This document shows, piece after piece, positions 9,609 through 19,530 of a DNA stretch of 64,000 nucleotides. The notes under the pieces were generated by a model that saw only the letters and a program-made list of their open reading frames with translations, had not been told where the DNA came from and made no database searches. A program made the position numbers and the translations under genes. Origin of the DNA: Xanthocytophaga flava. Lineage in GTDB: Bacteria; Bacteroidota; Bacteroidia; Cytophagales; 172606-1. Position 1 is the first letter of the stretch, and every line of letters begins with the position of its first letter. The stretch is from the NCBI GenBank assembly GCA_030068525.1, contig JASJOS010000018.1:173661-237660 (forward strand), in the 5' to 3' direction.

Positions 9609-9652
9609 AAATCTCATCCATTTCAAATAGTTATTTGAAATGGATGAGATTT
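9609..9652. terminator. Bidirectional terminator
   Basis: Arms 9609-9629 and 9632-9652 are perfect 21-base reverse complements with AAAT/ATTT outer ends, which give U-rich tails both ways. It sits 6 bases after the dioxygenase stop and 24 bases before the end of the convergent activator gene. Confidence 0.9.
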
Positions 9653-9676
9653 CTACTTAAATCCTTACCAGTTTAT

Positions 9677-11725
9677 CTACTCAGATGAGAAGTTCTTTCG
9701 GATACCCAACTTTTTCATTCTCGCTTCCAATGTAGTCGGTTTCAGTCCCAAACGTTGGGCAGCCCCAAATCGACCCCGAATACGACCTCCGGTCTCTTCT
9801 AATATTTTCAAAATGTGTTGTCGTTGACTTTCCAGAAAGCCGTCTTCTATATCTGTAAGATTAGCTGATTCCTGTGGTAAATAGACAGGAAGTGAACGAG
9901 GGATATCTTTTTGAGTAGCCATACTGGCAGAAGCTGTAAATGCAGGTACTATATCTAGTTGAGGACCTGAAGCCAGGATAACAGCCTGTTCTATTACATG
10001 TTCCAGTTCCCGGATATTACCTGGCCAGGAATGGTGCAGCAGAAAATCCATCATTTGAGGAGTCACACCTTCAATGCCTTTCCCTATCTTACGACTATAC
10101 TTCTCAATAAAGGATCTCACCAATAAAGGTATATCTTCACGTCTTTCACGCAAAGGAGGCAATACGAAAGGAAAGGTACTGATCCGATAATACAAGTCCA
10201 TCCGAAACTTATCAAGAATAGCTTCCTGATACAGATTGCGGTTAGTAGCCGCAATGACTCTTATATCCAATTGAATAGTCTGCTTCCCTCCTACCCGTTC
10301 AATTTCATACTCCTGCAATACCCGTAATAGTTTGGATTGTAATTCCAAAGGAAGCTCACCTATCTCATCCAGAAAGATCGTTCCTCCATTGGCTAGTTCG
10401 AATTTACCAATACGTCGTTCTGTAGCTCCGGTAAAGGCTCCTTTTTCGTGTCCGAATAGTTCCGACTCAATCAATTGAGCAGGTAGAGCTGCACAGTTAA
10501 CTTTAATTAATGGTCGATTTTTACGATTGGACATATTATGAATTGCCCGGGCAATTAATTCTTTACCAGTTCCAGTCTCTCCCTGTAACAATACTGTTGA
10601 ATCCGTTGGGGCAACTCTATGTACATTCTCCAGTACTTTTTTAATAGCAGGAGAACGGCCTATGATTTCCGAAAAAGCTTGTTCCTGATTAAGTTCCTGA
10701 ATCAATAAGGTATTCTCTCTTCGCAATTTTATTTCCAGTACCTCTTTCTGCTCAAATGTCAATAGCCGTCCAATCTGATGTGTAATCTGTTTAGCTAGCT
10801 CTATCAGAATCCGGAGATCTTTACTAAAAAACGAATTCTCTTTTTTGCTACAAACAATCAATGTAGCAAAGGCATCATTAGGCAAGGCAATCGGAACAAA
10901 CAAGGCTTCTTTCACTCCCATTACGGTAGCAAACCGATTCGAGACAATCAGCTTCCGACTTAGCTCACTATATTCCTCTGCTGTAAAAATATGTGGTTTG
11001 GAATAAATCTCCAGTTGAGCAAGAGCAGATTGGCGATAGGTTTCCAGATCCAACCCAAGCATTTCCAGCATTTCTTCCCGACTAATCAGTGTAAAGCCTC
11101 CATTTTGCCGCATCGCATTGTATCCACTTAATACAAAACCTGTTTTGGGAGAAAACGCAGGAATAGTTAGCAGATCACAGTTAATCATATTGTTGATGGC
11201 CGCAGTAATAGTCAGAAACATCTGTCCATAATCTTTTTCCGATGTTAAGGCATTCATTACCACCAACTGCATCGATTTTTCACGAAGCTGTTTCTCCAGA
11301 ATTTCGCAATGCAAGGTGTGTTCCACGGCCAATGCCAGTCCGTCACTGTGCTGTTCAAGCCAGGCTGTAGTTTCTGCAATAGGTGCTACCTGATTAAATG
11401 ACAGAATTATAGCTCCCAGTAACTTGCCTTTGGTAAACATGGGTACTGCTACCCATATAGATCCATCTGGCAATTCAATCGATATCTTGATTTGTTCTGT
11501 AAATACTCGGTTTTCAATTAGCTGATTCTGAGCAAAAGTCAGCTTTCCGCCAGGCTTCGTCTTTTCTATATATAAATGCTTATTCTCTTCTCTGGGAAGA
11601 GCCAGATGCATATGAACAAAACCCAATTCGGATTGAAACTTATACAGATAATCCACCACTTCAGGCAATTTCTGCAGTTTAATCATGTCCATTAGGAAAG
11701 AATGTGAGCTCTCTTGCAATGCCAT
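9677..11725 (-). CDS. Sigma-54-dependent enhancer-binding activator with two GAF domains
   Basis: The 682-residue protein has a GAF-like domain at about 10-145, a second GAF domain at about 165-335, and a full AAA+ domain at about 355-585. Motifs are Walker A GETGTGKE (382-389), the sigma-54 contact loop GAFTGA (429-434) and Walker B IFLDEIG (450-456). The C-terminal Fis-type helix-turn-helix (about 640-678) reads [25 protein letters not shown]. This is the FhlA/NorR-like class that senses small molecules through GAF domains rather than phosphorylation. It is transcribed away from the SDR and efflux genes, with a double palindrome between them that is a natural candidate for its binding site. 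The ligand is unknown. Confidence 0.93.
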   Translation of the reverse strand: MALQESSHSFLMDMIKLQKLPEVVDYLYKFQSELGFVHMHLALPREENKHLYIEKTKPGGKLTFAQNQLIENRVFTEQIKISIELPDGSIWVAVPMFTKGKLLGAIILSFNQVAPIAETTAWLEQHSDGLALAVEHTLHCEILEKQLREKSMQLVVMNALTSEKDYGQMFLTITAAINNMINCDLLTIPAFSPKTGFVLSGYNAMRQNGGFTLISREEMLEMLGLDLETYRQSALAQLEIYSKPHIFTAEEYSELSRKLIVSNRFATVMGVKEALFVPIALPNDAFATLIVCSKKENSFFSKDLRILIELAKQITHQIGRLLTFEQKEVLEIKLRRENTLLIQELNQEQAFSEIIGRSPAIKKVLENVHRVAPTDSTVLLQGETGTGKELIARAIHNMSNRKNRPLIKVNCAALPAQLIESELFGHEKGAFTGATERRIGKFELANGGTIFLDEIGELPLELQSKLLRVLQEYEIERVGGKQTIQLDIRVIAATNRNLYQEAILDKFRMDLYYRISTFPFVLPPLRERREDIPLLVRSFIEKYSRKIGKGIEGVTPQMMDFLLHHSWPGNIRELEHVIEQAVILASGPQLDIVPAFTASASMATQKDIPRSLPVYLPQESANLTDIEDGFLESQRQHILKILEETGGRIRGRFGAAQRLGLKPTTLEARMKKLGIRKNFSSE

Positions 11726-11793
11726 TATTCAATCAATATAAGCTTGTACAAATAAACTCCAAAATCAATAGAGCATTAAAACACTACAAATGT

Positions 11794-11844
11794 ATACTAT
11801 TGGAGAATAACTCCAATACTATTGGAGTTATTCTCCAATAGTAT
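11794..11844. promoter_or_regulatory. Double palindrome, candidate upstream activating sequence
   Basis: The 51-base sequence is a perfect palindrome (25-base arms 11794-11818 and 11820-11844 around one base). Each half is itself a dyad: TATTGGAG-N5-CTCCAATA at 11798-11818 and again at 11820-11840. The two dyad centres are 22 bases apart, about two helical turns. The site is 69 bases upstream of the activator start and about 100 bases upstream of a possible -24 element for the SDR gene, the usual place for an enhancer. Confidence 0.75.
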
Positions 11845-11945
11845 CATTATCCAACTAGTTACCAAACAACCACCCAAAGAAACAAAATACTGAAAATCAA
11901 TACATTAACCATACAAAAGCAAAACATTTCTGTATTTCTCCAAAA

Positions 11946-11961
11946 TGGCACAGAAATGGGC
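11946..11961 (+). promoter_or_regulatory. Possible sigma-54 promoter of the SDR gene
   Basis: TGGCAC at 11946-11951 matches the -24 element exactly. The expected -12 element reads TGGG (11957-11960) or GGGC instead of TTGC, so the match is imperfect. It ends 32 bases before the SDR start codon and lies downstream of the double palindrome. Confidence 0.4.
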
Positions 11962-11993
11962 TCTTATAAGACAAATATCTTCAAAATATAATC

Positions 11994-12872
11994 ATGAATT
12001 CTCTCACTATAGATACAGATGTTTCTTCCAGAGTCTGGTTTATTACAGGGTGTCTGGGTGGCATTGGACGCTATCTGGCCGAAGCAGTACTAGCTCAGGG
12101 TAATAAAGCTGTTATCACAGCTAAAAATCCTGCAAAGTTCTACTCTTTACAGGAACAATATCCGGAACATGCACTAGTAATGCAGTTGGATGTTTCAGAA
12201 TTTCACCGTATCCCAGAAACTGTAAACAAAGCGATAGACCGTTTTGGAAAAATAGATGTATTGGTTAACAATGCTGGCTATGGCTTACAAGGAGCCGTAG
12301 AAGAACTGACTATGGATCAAATAAAACAGCAGTTCAATACCAACTTTTTTGGGATGCTGGAAGTAACAAAAGCCATATTACCCTATATGCGGGAAGCTCG
12401 CCAGGGTCATATTCTAACCATTAATTCACTGGCAGGTGGGCTTAGGGCTCAACCTAAACTGGGAGCTTATCACGCTACCAAGTTTGCGATTGAAGGATTA
12501 TCGGAGTCGCTAGCCCAGGAAGTAAAATCTCTTGGTATAAAAGTAACTGTGGTAGAAATGGGGGTTCAACGTACTGACTGGTGGGGAAGTACACTGATCC
12601 GGACGGAGAATGTGATTGATGAATATACGCAGGCAGGTAATTTCTCCAACGGAGCATCTGATATAACCAACAACCGCACATTAAATGATCCGCAAGCTAC
12701 AGCAGAAGCAATCCTGCAGGTAGCCAATCAACCAGATGCACCATTGCATCTTATTATTGGACACGATGCCATACAATCGATCCGCCAAAAAATAAACTTG
12801 CTTCAACAGGAAATGCATGCATGGGAATGGATCTCAGATGCTATCCTTTCAGAAGAAAATTCAGACGTTTAG
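11994..12872 (+). CDS. SDR family NAD(P)-dependent oxidoreductase
   Basis: The 292-residue protein is a classical short-chain dehydrogenase/reductase. It has the glycine motif TGCLGGIG (18-25), NNAG (92-95), Ser145 in INSLAGG, and the catalytic pair Tyr159 and Lys163 in YHATK. The C-terminal extension (about 215-292) is that of the group resembling retinol or ketosteroid reductases in bacteria. It interconverts an alcohol and a carbonyl using NAD(P); the substrate is unknown. It is the first gene after the divergent regulatory region and is followed 172 bases later by the efflux pump gene, so co-regulation is plausible. Confidence 0.92.
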   Translation: MNSLTIDTDVSSRVWFITGCLGGIGRYLAEAVLAQGNKAVITAKNPAKFYSLQEQYPEHALVMQLDVSEFHRIPETVNKAIDRFGKIDVLVNNAGYGLQGAVEELTMDQIKQQFNTNFFGMLEVTKAILPYMREARQGHILTINSLAGGLRAQPKLGAYHATKFAIEGLSESLAQEVKSLGIKVTVVEMGVQRTDWWGSTLIRTENVIDEYTQAGNFSNGASDITNNRTLNDPQATAEAILQVANQPDAPLHLIIGHDAIQSIRQKINLLQQEMHAWEWISDAILSEENSDV

Positions 12873-13044
12873 AAACAACTGATTATCTACAAAGCAAGCT
12901 CTTGTATTTTGACAATACCAATCGATATAAGAGATCCAAGCAGATACTTGTTTTATCGTCTTGTTTATATACCAGTTTTCTTAATCAAACCAACTAAACT
13001 CAAAAAACAGGAAGTAATATGTATTCCTGTAATGTATTACAATT

Positions 13045-16000
13045 ATGTGGATTGTACGATTAGCCCTGACCCGAGCCTATACCATTGCTGTAATGGCTCT
13101 TCTGATCTTAATCATGGGTATCGTTTCCATCGTTCAGATGCCAACGGATATCTTCCCCAGAATAAACATTCCGGTAATAACCGTTATCTGGACGTATCGG
13201 GGGTTATCTACCGATGAGATGGAAAAAATGATTACCAACTTTAGCGAAACCGCCACTACAAACAACGTAGGTAACATACGACAAATGGAATCGCAAACGC
13301 ACAATGGTATTGCCGTTATCAAAATTTTCTTCCAGCCCGACGTTCGGATTGAAGAAGCATTGGCGCAGGTGACTTCCATTGCCCAGACTATTCGGGTACG
13401 GATGCCCCCAGGAACTCAGCCTCCGCTGATTGTGCGTTACAATGCTACGGAAGTGCCTATATTGCAACTAGGTCTTTCCTCTGATAGCCTTACAGAATCT
13501 CAGGTGACTGACTATGCCCAAACAAGGATACGTCCTCAGATTGCAACTGTGCAGGGCTCACGGATGTCATTGCCTTTTGGTGGAAAAACCCGTCAGATTA
13601 TGGTAGATCTTGATCCGGAGAAGTTACTGGCTCAGGGACTTACTCCTGAAGATGTTGTCAATGCCGTATCAGCACAAAACTTAACTCTTCCCAGTGGACA
13701 AGCACGTTTCGGAGATCGGGAATACAATGTTCGTCTGAATACAAAACCTGATGTCCTGTCAACACTCAACGATATTCCTATAAAACAGGTCAATGGTGTA
13801 ACGCTTCACATGCGGGATGTAGCCAATGTACACGATGGAGCTGCCATACAAACCAACGTAGTAAAACAGGATGGCGTGCGGGGTGCATTGTTTAGTATTG
13901 TAAAGATTGGGAATGCCTCAACTACAGCTGTAGTAGATCGCATTCGTAAAGAAATCCTGCCACAGGTACGTGCCGCAGCACCAAAGAACTTAAAAATCAC
14001 CGAACTATTTGATCAATCAGTTTTCGTACGTGCCTCTATTCATGGAGTGGTACTAGAAGGGGTAATTGCAGCATTACTGACAGCTGCTATGATTCTGCTC
14101 TTCTTGGGAAGCTGGCGAAGTACACTGATTGTTGCTATTTCAATTCCCTTGTCTATTCTCTTCTCGCTCACTGTCTTGTATCTGCTAGGTGAGACATTGA
14201 ATATCATGACTTTGGGAGGCTTGGCACTGGCAATTGGTATTCTGGTAGATGATGCAACCGTAACCATAGAGAATATTCATAGAAACCAGGAATTAGGCCT
14301 TCCTCTGCGAGAGGCTATTCTGCAAGGAGCTCAACAGATTGCCACTCCAACATTGGTAGCGACTCTGACTATCTGTATTGTGTTTGTATCTGTACTGTTT
14401 CTGGAAGGCCCTGCACGATTTTTATTCGCTCCAATGGCCATGTCTGTAGTGTTTGCTATGCTGGCATCCTATCTATTGTCAAGAACATTAGTGCCTATGT
14501 TGGCGAATCTGATGCTGGGAGCAGAAGAGCATCATCATACAGAAAAACATGAAGCAAAGCCTAAAAATATCTTTGCTCGTATGCATGCTGGATTCAACAA
14601 CTCATTTGAACGTTTTCAGTCCCGCTACATGAATATGTTGAGCTGGGCACTGAATAACCGGAAAAAGATGCTTGTCATTTTCCTTATCGTAGTCATTGGT
14701 ACAGGGGTAATGATTCCTTTTGCCGGACGTGACTTTTTCCCAAGTGTAGATGCAGGTCAGTTTCGACTACATGTACGGGCTCCATCCGGTTCCCGTCTGG
14801 AAGAAACCGAACGAATTGCCTCTCAGGTAGAAGCTGTTATCCGAAAAGAAATTCCATCTGAAGAGATTGAAACCATTATTAACAATATTGGGATGACTAG
14901 TGAAGGTTATAACCTGACCTTTACAGATAACTCCTCGCTGGGTACTGCGGATGCGGAATTATTGGTGGCCTTGTCTGAAGAAAAGACAAAATCCACCAGA
15001 GATTACATTCGTCACCTGCGTGAAGTATTACACGAACAAATGCCCGAACTAGTTGTATTCTTCCAGCCTTCAGATATTGTGAGTCAGATTCTGAACTTTG
15101 GTTTAACGGCTCCTATTGATATTCAGATCGCTGGTTTTGACAGAGCCAATAACCTGAAAGTAGCACAGGAAATCAAACAACGTGTAGCAAGTATTCCAGG
15201 TGCAGTAGATGTTCGGTTACATCAGGTCTTGAACGCACCAGAGTTGTTTGTCAATGTTGATCGTGAACGGGCACATCAGTTGGGTCTTAGTGAACAAAAA
15301 ATCGCCACCAACATGATGATTTCATTGAGTGGTACTACACAGGTACAACCAAACTTCTGGGCAGATCCACAAACCGGCTTTCCATATCTGATTGCAGTGC
15401 AAACGCCACCATTCCGGTTAAATACAATGGATAAATTGTTGCAGACCCCTATGATACTGACTCAGGATGCCTCAACCCCACAACTGTTGAGCAACGTGAT
15501 GAGTATTGAACGCAAAATGGCTCCAATGATCATCAATCGTGTCAACACACAGCCTGTATATGATGTGTATGCATCTGTGGAGAAGACAGATTTAGGGTCT
15601 GTTTCCAGTCAGCTGGAAAAAATTGTAGGAGAATATCAATCTCAGCTGAAGCCTGGTAACAAGATCATTTTACGTGGACAGGTAGAGAGTATGAACAGTG
15701 CATTCTCCCGCCTGGGTATTGGGTTGGTATTTGCAGCAGTACTGGTATACCTGCTAATGGTGGTTAACTTTCAGTCGTTCCGTATCCCATTTATCATTAT
15801 CACAGCCCTGCCTGGAGCTATGTGTGGTATGGTATGGATGCTGTTCTTAACACAGACACCTTTCAGTATCCCATCTCTTATGGGGGCTATCATGAGTGTG
15901 GGAGTTGCCACAGCTAACAGTATCCTGATGGTAAATTTTGCCTCAGATACTTTACTGGAAAGCGACCTTTCTCCATGGCAGGCTTCTTATGAAGCAGGTA

Positions 16001-16215
16001 AAGCCCGTCTGCGTCCTATTCTAATGACAGCTCTGGCTATGATTATTGGTATGTTACCTATGTCGCTTGGATTGGGTGAAGGTGGCGAACAAAATGCGCC
16101 ACTGGGACGCGCCGTAATCGGAGGTTTGATCCTTGCAACATTTACAACGCTGTTGTTTGTACCTGTCGTATTTAGCTATCTGGCACCTAAAAAAGTAAAA
16201 GAGGCAGTGGCTTAA
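13045..16215 (+). CDS. Efflux RND transporter permease subunit
   Basis: This 1056-residue inner-membrane pump has the RND layout: helix 1 (about 10-30), a large periplasmic porter/docking domain, helices 2-6 (about 330-490), helix 7 near 545, a second periplasmic domain and helices 8-12 (about 870-1045). The proton-relay aspartates are Asp402 and Asp403 in GILVDDATVTIENIHRN. The SYxxRTLVPM-type sequence after helix 6 is present. It exports drugs, solvents or metabolites using proton motive force with the adaptor and outer-membrane channel encoded next, in the order pump-adaptor-channel. Substrates cannot be deduced. Confidence 0.95.
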   Translation: MWIVRLALTRAYTIAVMALLILIMGIVSIVQMPTDIFPRINIPVITVIWTYRGLSTDEMEKMITNFSETATTNNVGNIRQMESQTHNGIAVIKIFFQPDVRIEEALAQVTSIAQTIRVRMPPGTQPPLIVRYNATEVPILQLGLSSDSLTESQVTDYAQTRIRPQIATVQGSRMSLPFGGKTRQIMVDLDPEKLLAQGLTPEDVVNAVSAQNLTLPSGQARFGDREYNVRLNTKPDVLSTLNDIPIKQVNGVTLHMRDVANVHDGAAIQTNVVKQDGVRGALFSIVKIGNASTTAVVDRIRKEILPQVRAAAPKNLKITELFDQSVFVRASIHGVVLEGVIAALLTAAMILLFLGSWRSTLIVAISIPLSILFSLTVLYLLGETLNIMTLGGLALAIGILVDDATVTIENIHRNQELGLPLREAILQGAQQIATPTLVATLTICIVFVSVLFLEGPARFLFAPMAMSVVFAMLASYLLSRTLVPMLANLMLGAEEHHHTEKHEAKPKNIFARMHAGFNNSFERFQSRYMNMLSWALNNRKKMLVIFLIVVIGTGVMIPFAGRDFFPSVDAGQFRLHVRAPSGSRLEETERIASQVEAVIRKEIPSEEIETIINNIGMTSEGYNLTFTDNSSLGTADAELLVALSEEKTKSTRDYIRHLREVLHEQMPELVVFFQPSDIVSQILNFGLTAPIDIQIAGFDRANNLKVAQEIKQRVASIPGAVDVRLHQVLNAPELFVNVDRERAHQLGLSEQKIATNMMISLSGTTQVQPNFWADPQTGFPYLIAVQTPPFRLNTMDKLLQTPMILTQDASTPQLLSNVMSIERKMAPMIINRVNTQPVYDVYASVEKTDLGSVSSQLEKIVGEYQSQLKPGNKIILRGQVESMNSAFSRLGIGLVFAAVLVYLLMVVNFQSFRIPFIIITALPGAMCGMVWMLFLTQTPFSIPSLMGAIMSVGVATANSILMVNFASDTLLESDLSPWQASYEAGKARLRPILMTALAMIIGMLPMSLGLGEGGEQNAPLGRAVIGGLILATFTTLLFVPVVFSYLAPKKVKEAVA

Positions 16216-16225
16216 TCCACTGCCT
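16202..16225 (+). other. Hairpin overlapping the pump stop codon
   Basis: AGGCAGTGG (16202-16210) pairs perfectly with CCACTGCCT (16217-16225) around CTTAAT, so the TAA stop of the pump gene sits in the loop. There is no U-tract, which argues against a simple terminator. It may set pump-to-adaptor mRNA ratio by processing or stability. Confidence 0.5.
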
Positions 16226-16267
16226 GTCAATACACACGACCATTATACCATAAAAACTATAGTAAAG

Positions 16268-17368
16268 ATGAAATCAAAAATCTTAATCTGGCTAGTTCCA
16301 GTTGCCTTAATCCTTCTTTTTCTCTTTGTTGGCGTTCTTCCCCGCGTTCGCAACCGCCAGGAATTACATGCTTCTGTACAAAAAGAACAAAACCTGATTG
16401 TCCAGGTAAATACAACTACCGCAACCCGTTCTGATTCTATCTCCAGTCTTACTTTACCTGGACAGATTCAACCGCTTCGGGAAACCCAATTGTATGCACG
16501 TACTCAGGGCTATCTGAAAAAACGTCTGGTAGATATTGGAAGTCCGGTAAAGAGAGGACAATTGCTGGCAAGTCTGGATGCACCAGAACTGGACCAGGAC
16601 ATTATCCGTGCACAAACAGATCTGCGGCTGGCAAAAACCAATCTGGAACGTGTAGAAAGCGTTACATTACCTGGAGCTGTATCCAAACAGGACATAGACA
16701 ATCGTCAGGCACTGTATGATATGAACCAGGCAAATCTGCGCCGCATTGAAGTATTAAAAAGTCTTCAGGAAATACGTGCACCTTTTAATGGCATTGTAAC
16801 TGCACGTACTACAGAACAAGGTGCACTAATTACAGCAGGAAATAGCACTCCTTTATTTACAGTTTCTCAGTTAGATACCTTACGTGTATATACGGATGTA
16901 CCACAGTCCTATTATAAATATATTCAGTTAGGACAAGCTGTAGAAGTTCGTGTGCCGGAACTGTCAGGTAAAACATTCAAAGGAAAAGTAGTAAGAACTT
17001 CTGAAGCACTGCGTTCTCAATCTCGTACTCTGTTAACAGAAGTACTTATTCCTAATCCGGGTCGTGAACTGGTATCGGGTTTGTACGGACAAGTAAACTT
17101 CCAGTTAAAGCAATCTCTGCCTCCGGTTGTAGTCCCTGCCAATGCTCTCTGGATGACATCTACAGGTCCACAGGTAATGGTTGTAAAAGCTGACAACACA
17201 CTACATGTTCAACCTGTTGAAATTGCCCGTGATTTTGGTTCTACTGTTGAGATAGGAACGGGCCTTCAAGGTGGTGAACATCTGGTAATCAATCCATCTG
17301 ACAACCTGCGTGAAGGACAGCGTGTAGTATCTAAAACCGCATCTGCTCCTGCTAATTCGACCAAATAA
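16268..17368 (+). CDS. Efflux RND transporter periplasmic adaptor subunit
   Basis: The 366-residue protein has one N-terminal membrane anchor (about 5-25), a lipoyl-like half motif YARTQGYLKKRLVDIGSPVKRGQLLASLDAPEL (about 78-110), a short alpha-hairpin (about 112-165), the second lipoyl half IRAPFNGIVTARTTEQGALI and a beta-barrel and membrane-proximal domain. It has no lipobox, so it is anchored by its helix. It links the pump encoded 52 bases upstream to the channel encoded 28 bases downstream, across the periplasm. Confidence 0.94.
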   Translation: MKSKILIWLVPVALILLFLFVGVLPRVRNRQELHASVQKEQNLIVQVNTTTATRSDSISSLTLPGQIQPLRETQLYARTQGYLKKRLVDIGSPVKRGQLLASLDAPELDQDIIRAQTDLRLAKTNLERVESVTLPGAVSKQDIDNRQALYDMNQANLRRIEVLKSLQEIRAPFNGIVTARTTEQGALITAGNSTPLFTVSQLDTLRVYTDVPQSYYKYIQLGQAVEVRVPELSGKTFKGKVVRTSEALRSQSRTLLTEVLIPNPGRELVSGLYGQVNFQLKQSLPPVVVPANALWMTSTGPQVMVVKADNTLHVQPVEIARDFGSTVEIGTGLQGGEHLVINPSDNLREGQRVVSKTASAPANSTK

Positions 17369-17396
17369 CCATCTGAAAACAAGGAATTTGCTTTAT

Positions 17397-18794
17397 ATGA
17401 AAGTATTCACCAACTACCTGACAGGGCTTGTTGCCTTAATCATAAGCCTGTCAGGTATGGCTCAGTCAACAACAGCGGTTACTGAGTCTGATAAAATACA
17501 GCCGTCTACACAGCAAAAAGATCCTGTGCCTGCTACCAATCAGTGGTGGCAGCTTTTTCAGGACCCTTTGCTGGACTCACTGATTCAGGTTGGTATTGCC
17601 AACAACTTAGAGATTAAGTCTGTAATGAATCGTCTGGAGGAATCACGTACCCGTATCAAACTGGCAGAATCCTATCGGGTTCCCTCTGTACGATTTGATC
17701 CCTACGCGTCTACTCAAAACCTTGCACCAAATCGTCCATTGGCCTTACAGGTACAGGATCAACAGGTCAAACGCTTCATTATGAATACATTTCAGCTTCC
17801 AATAGATGTAAGCTATGAAGTAGATATCTGGCAACGTTACAGAAAGCAGGTACAAGTAAATCAGATGTTAAGCCAGGCAACAGAGGCAGAACGTCAGGCT
17901 GTACAACTTACGGTTACTACTGAAATTGCTCGCAGTTATCTGCTTTTGCAAACTACTGATACAGAAAAGCGGGTATTGGAACAGGGATTGCGTTTACGGG
18001 ATTCAACACTACAGGTAGTCAAAGCCCGCTATAAAGCAGGACTTACCACAGAAATGGATGTACAACGTGCACAAACAGAAGTAGCTACCATACAAATACA
18101 GTTACAAAGCATTCAGCGCACTCGTTCTGAACTTGAACTTTCTCTGGCAGTCTTAACCGGAGCGGAACCGACTCAGCTAAGCATTCCGGAAAAAACACTG
18201 GCAGAATTATTACCAGTTGTTCCAGCAGCATCGGCTAGTGAATTACCATTACATCGACCAGACTTGATCCAGTCTGCCTATATGACAACTATTGCGGAAG
18301 AACAGGTTCGTATCAACAAAGCAGCTCTACGTCCAAGATTAAATCTGATAGGATCAGCAGGATTAACCTCACGAAAAGTCGATATGCTGCTCAGTTCCAA
18401 TAGTGCTACCTATATGGTAGGCGGAAGCATTGTAATTCCTATTTATGAAGGTAACCGTAACCGAAACAATGTAGTGCTGGCTCAACAGCAGGTGCAAACC
18501 GCTACATCAATGTATCAACAACGTGTACTGACAGCTAAAAAAGAAGTAGAAACAGCACTGGTCAATCTGCAAATCCTTACTCAACAAAATGTAAGTCAGC
18601 AACAGGCTGTTGAATCTGCGTTACGAACACGGAGGTACTCACGTGAATTGTATGTAAAAGGGCTTACTACCTTTTTGGATGTTGTAGACTCCGAACGCAC
18701 GGCATTGGATCTGCAACGTCAGGCAGTTAACCTTCACGGACAGCAAGCACTTTATACAGTTGCTCTTATCAAAGCACTGGGAGGAAGCTGGTAA
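17397..18794 (+). CDS. TolC family outer-membrane efflux channel
   Basis: The 465-residue protein has a signal peptide (MKVFTNYLTGLVALIISLSGMAQ) and two OEP repeats (about 60-250 and 270-460) with the long coiled-coil helices of TolC/NodT channels, for example YKAGLTTEMDVQRAQTEVATIQIQ and the mirrored YVKGLTTFLDVVDSERTALD. The signal lacks a lipobox cysteine. The ATG at 17397 was chosen over TTG at 17388 because it begins the signal peptide. It is the last gene of the efflux set and is followed by a terminator. Confidence 0.94.
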   Translation: MKVFTNYLTGLVALIISLSGMAQSTTAVTESDKIQPSTQQKDPVPATNQWWQLFQDPLLDSLIQVGIANNLEIKSVMNRLEESRTRIKLAESYRVPSVRFDPYASTQNLAPNRPLALQVQDQQVKRFIMNTFQLPIDVSYEVDIWQRYRKQVQVNQMLSQATEAERQAVQLTVTTEIARSYLLLQTTDTEKRVLEQGLRLRDSTLQVVKARYKAGLTTEMDVQRAQTEVATIQIQLQSIQRTRSELELSLAVLTGAEPTQLSIPEKTLAELLPVVPAASASELPLHRPDLIQSAYMTTIAEEQVRINKAALRPRLNLIGSAGLTSRKVDMLLSSNSATYMVGGSIVIPIYEGNRNRNNVVLAQQQVQTATSMYQQRVLTAKKEVETALVNLQILTQQNVSQQQAVESALRTRRYSRELYVKGLTTFLDVVDSERTALDLQRQAVNLHGQQALYTVALIKALGGSW

Positions 18795-18820
18795 GTATAC
18801 CTTATATTTTTTAATTACAC

Positions 18821-18852
18821 AGTCCCTACTGACTATTCAGAGGGACTTTTTT
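18821..18852 (+). terminator. Terminator of the efflux operon
   Basis: AGTCCCT (18821-18827) and AGGGACT (18841-18847) form the stem, extended inward by CTGA/TCAG after a one-base bulge, and are followed directly by a run of T. Confidence 0.85.
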
Positions 18853-19530
18853 ATTTCTCTATTGAATGCAGTAAGCTAACAGGTTATTTTTTGTCGTTAC
18901 CGATCAGAGGTTACATCTATTTTGAAGCACTTTCCATAAAAAAGTTCTTCGGGCATGCATCAACTCCTGCTTAATCCGCTTTTCGTATTTTCACTATTTA
19001 GCGAAACAACAAATAAAATACAGAATAAAATATTTTTTATAATCTTAAACACTCTTTACCTCGGAAAAATCCATATTAACAGTCAAAACTCCAATCATAG
19101 GTTTCAATTCAATATCTTATTTACTAAGTCTGTAATAATAAGCTATATAGAAGATAAACCAACAAAAGCTTCTGCACCTGCTTCCTTTCTATTTTTTATA
19201 CATTAATAGACCATGTAAGATATTCACATAAATTTGATATTATTAGCAGAGAGCAACACATCGACCAGTACCTTTCAATTTACTTTCATAGAGCTCAAAT
19301 CATCTATAAAAGCAAATTAACACAAAAATGCTTGTATAAATCTACGCCTATAAGAAGGTTACAGACTTAGGTATCCAGCTTAAAACTTATTACATTAATC
19401 CTACAGTTTTCCGATACAGGCAGTGTCAAAGCTTCATAAACATTACATTAACGGTATACACATTTACGGAACGCTTCATTATATCTATGCTATCTTGCCG
19501 TATCTTAAAAAAACATAAATTAGCAAACAG
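18853..19530. other. AT-rich intergenic region, no gene seen
   Basis: This stretch of about 680 bases is very AT-rich. An 83-codon frame (18955-19206) has low-complexity content rich in Phe, Asn and Ile and is not supported. The promoter of the following AhpD-like gene should lie near its right end, where TATCTTG (19491-19497) is only a weak -7 match. Confidence 0.5.

Noticed and set aside
12909..13217. 102-codon frame before and into the RND pump gene
   Set aside because: It overlaps the start of the pump gene in another frame and the translated product has no recognisable feature.
16202..16225. Hairpin at the pump stop as an intrinsic terminator
   Set aside because: No U-tract follows and the adaptor gene starts 42 bases later in what is clearly one functional set.
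18955..19206. 83-codon frame in an AT-rich spacer
   Set aside because: Low-complexity Phe/Asn/Ile content, no domain, weak start context and no flanking terminator of its own.
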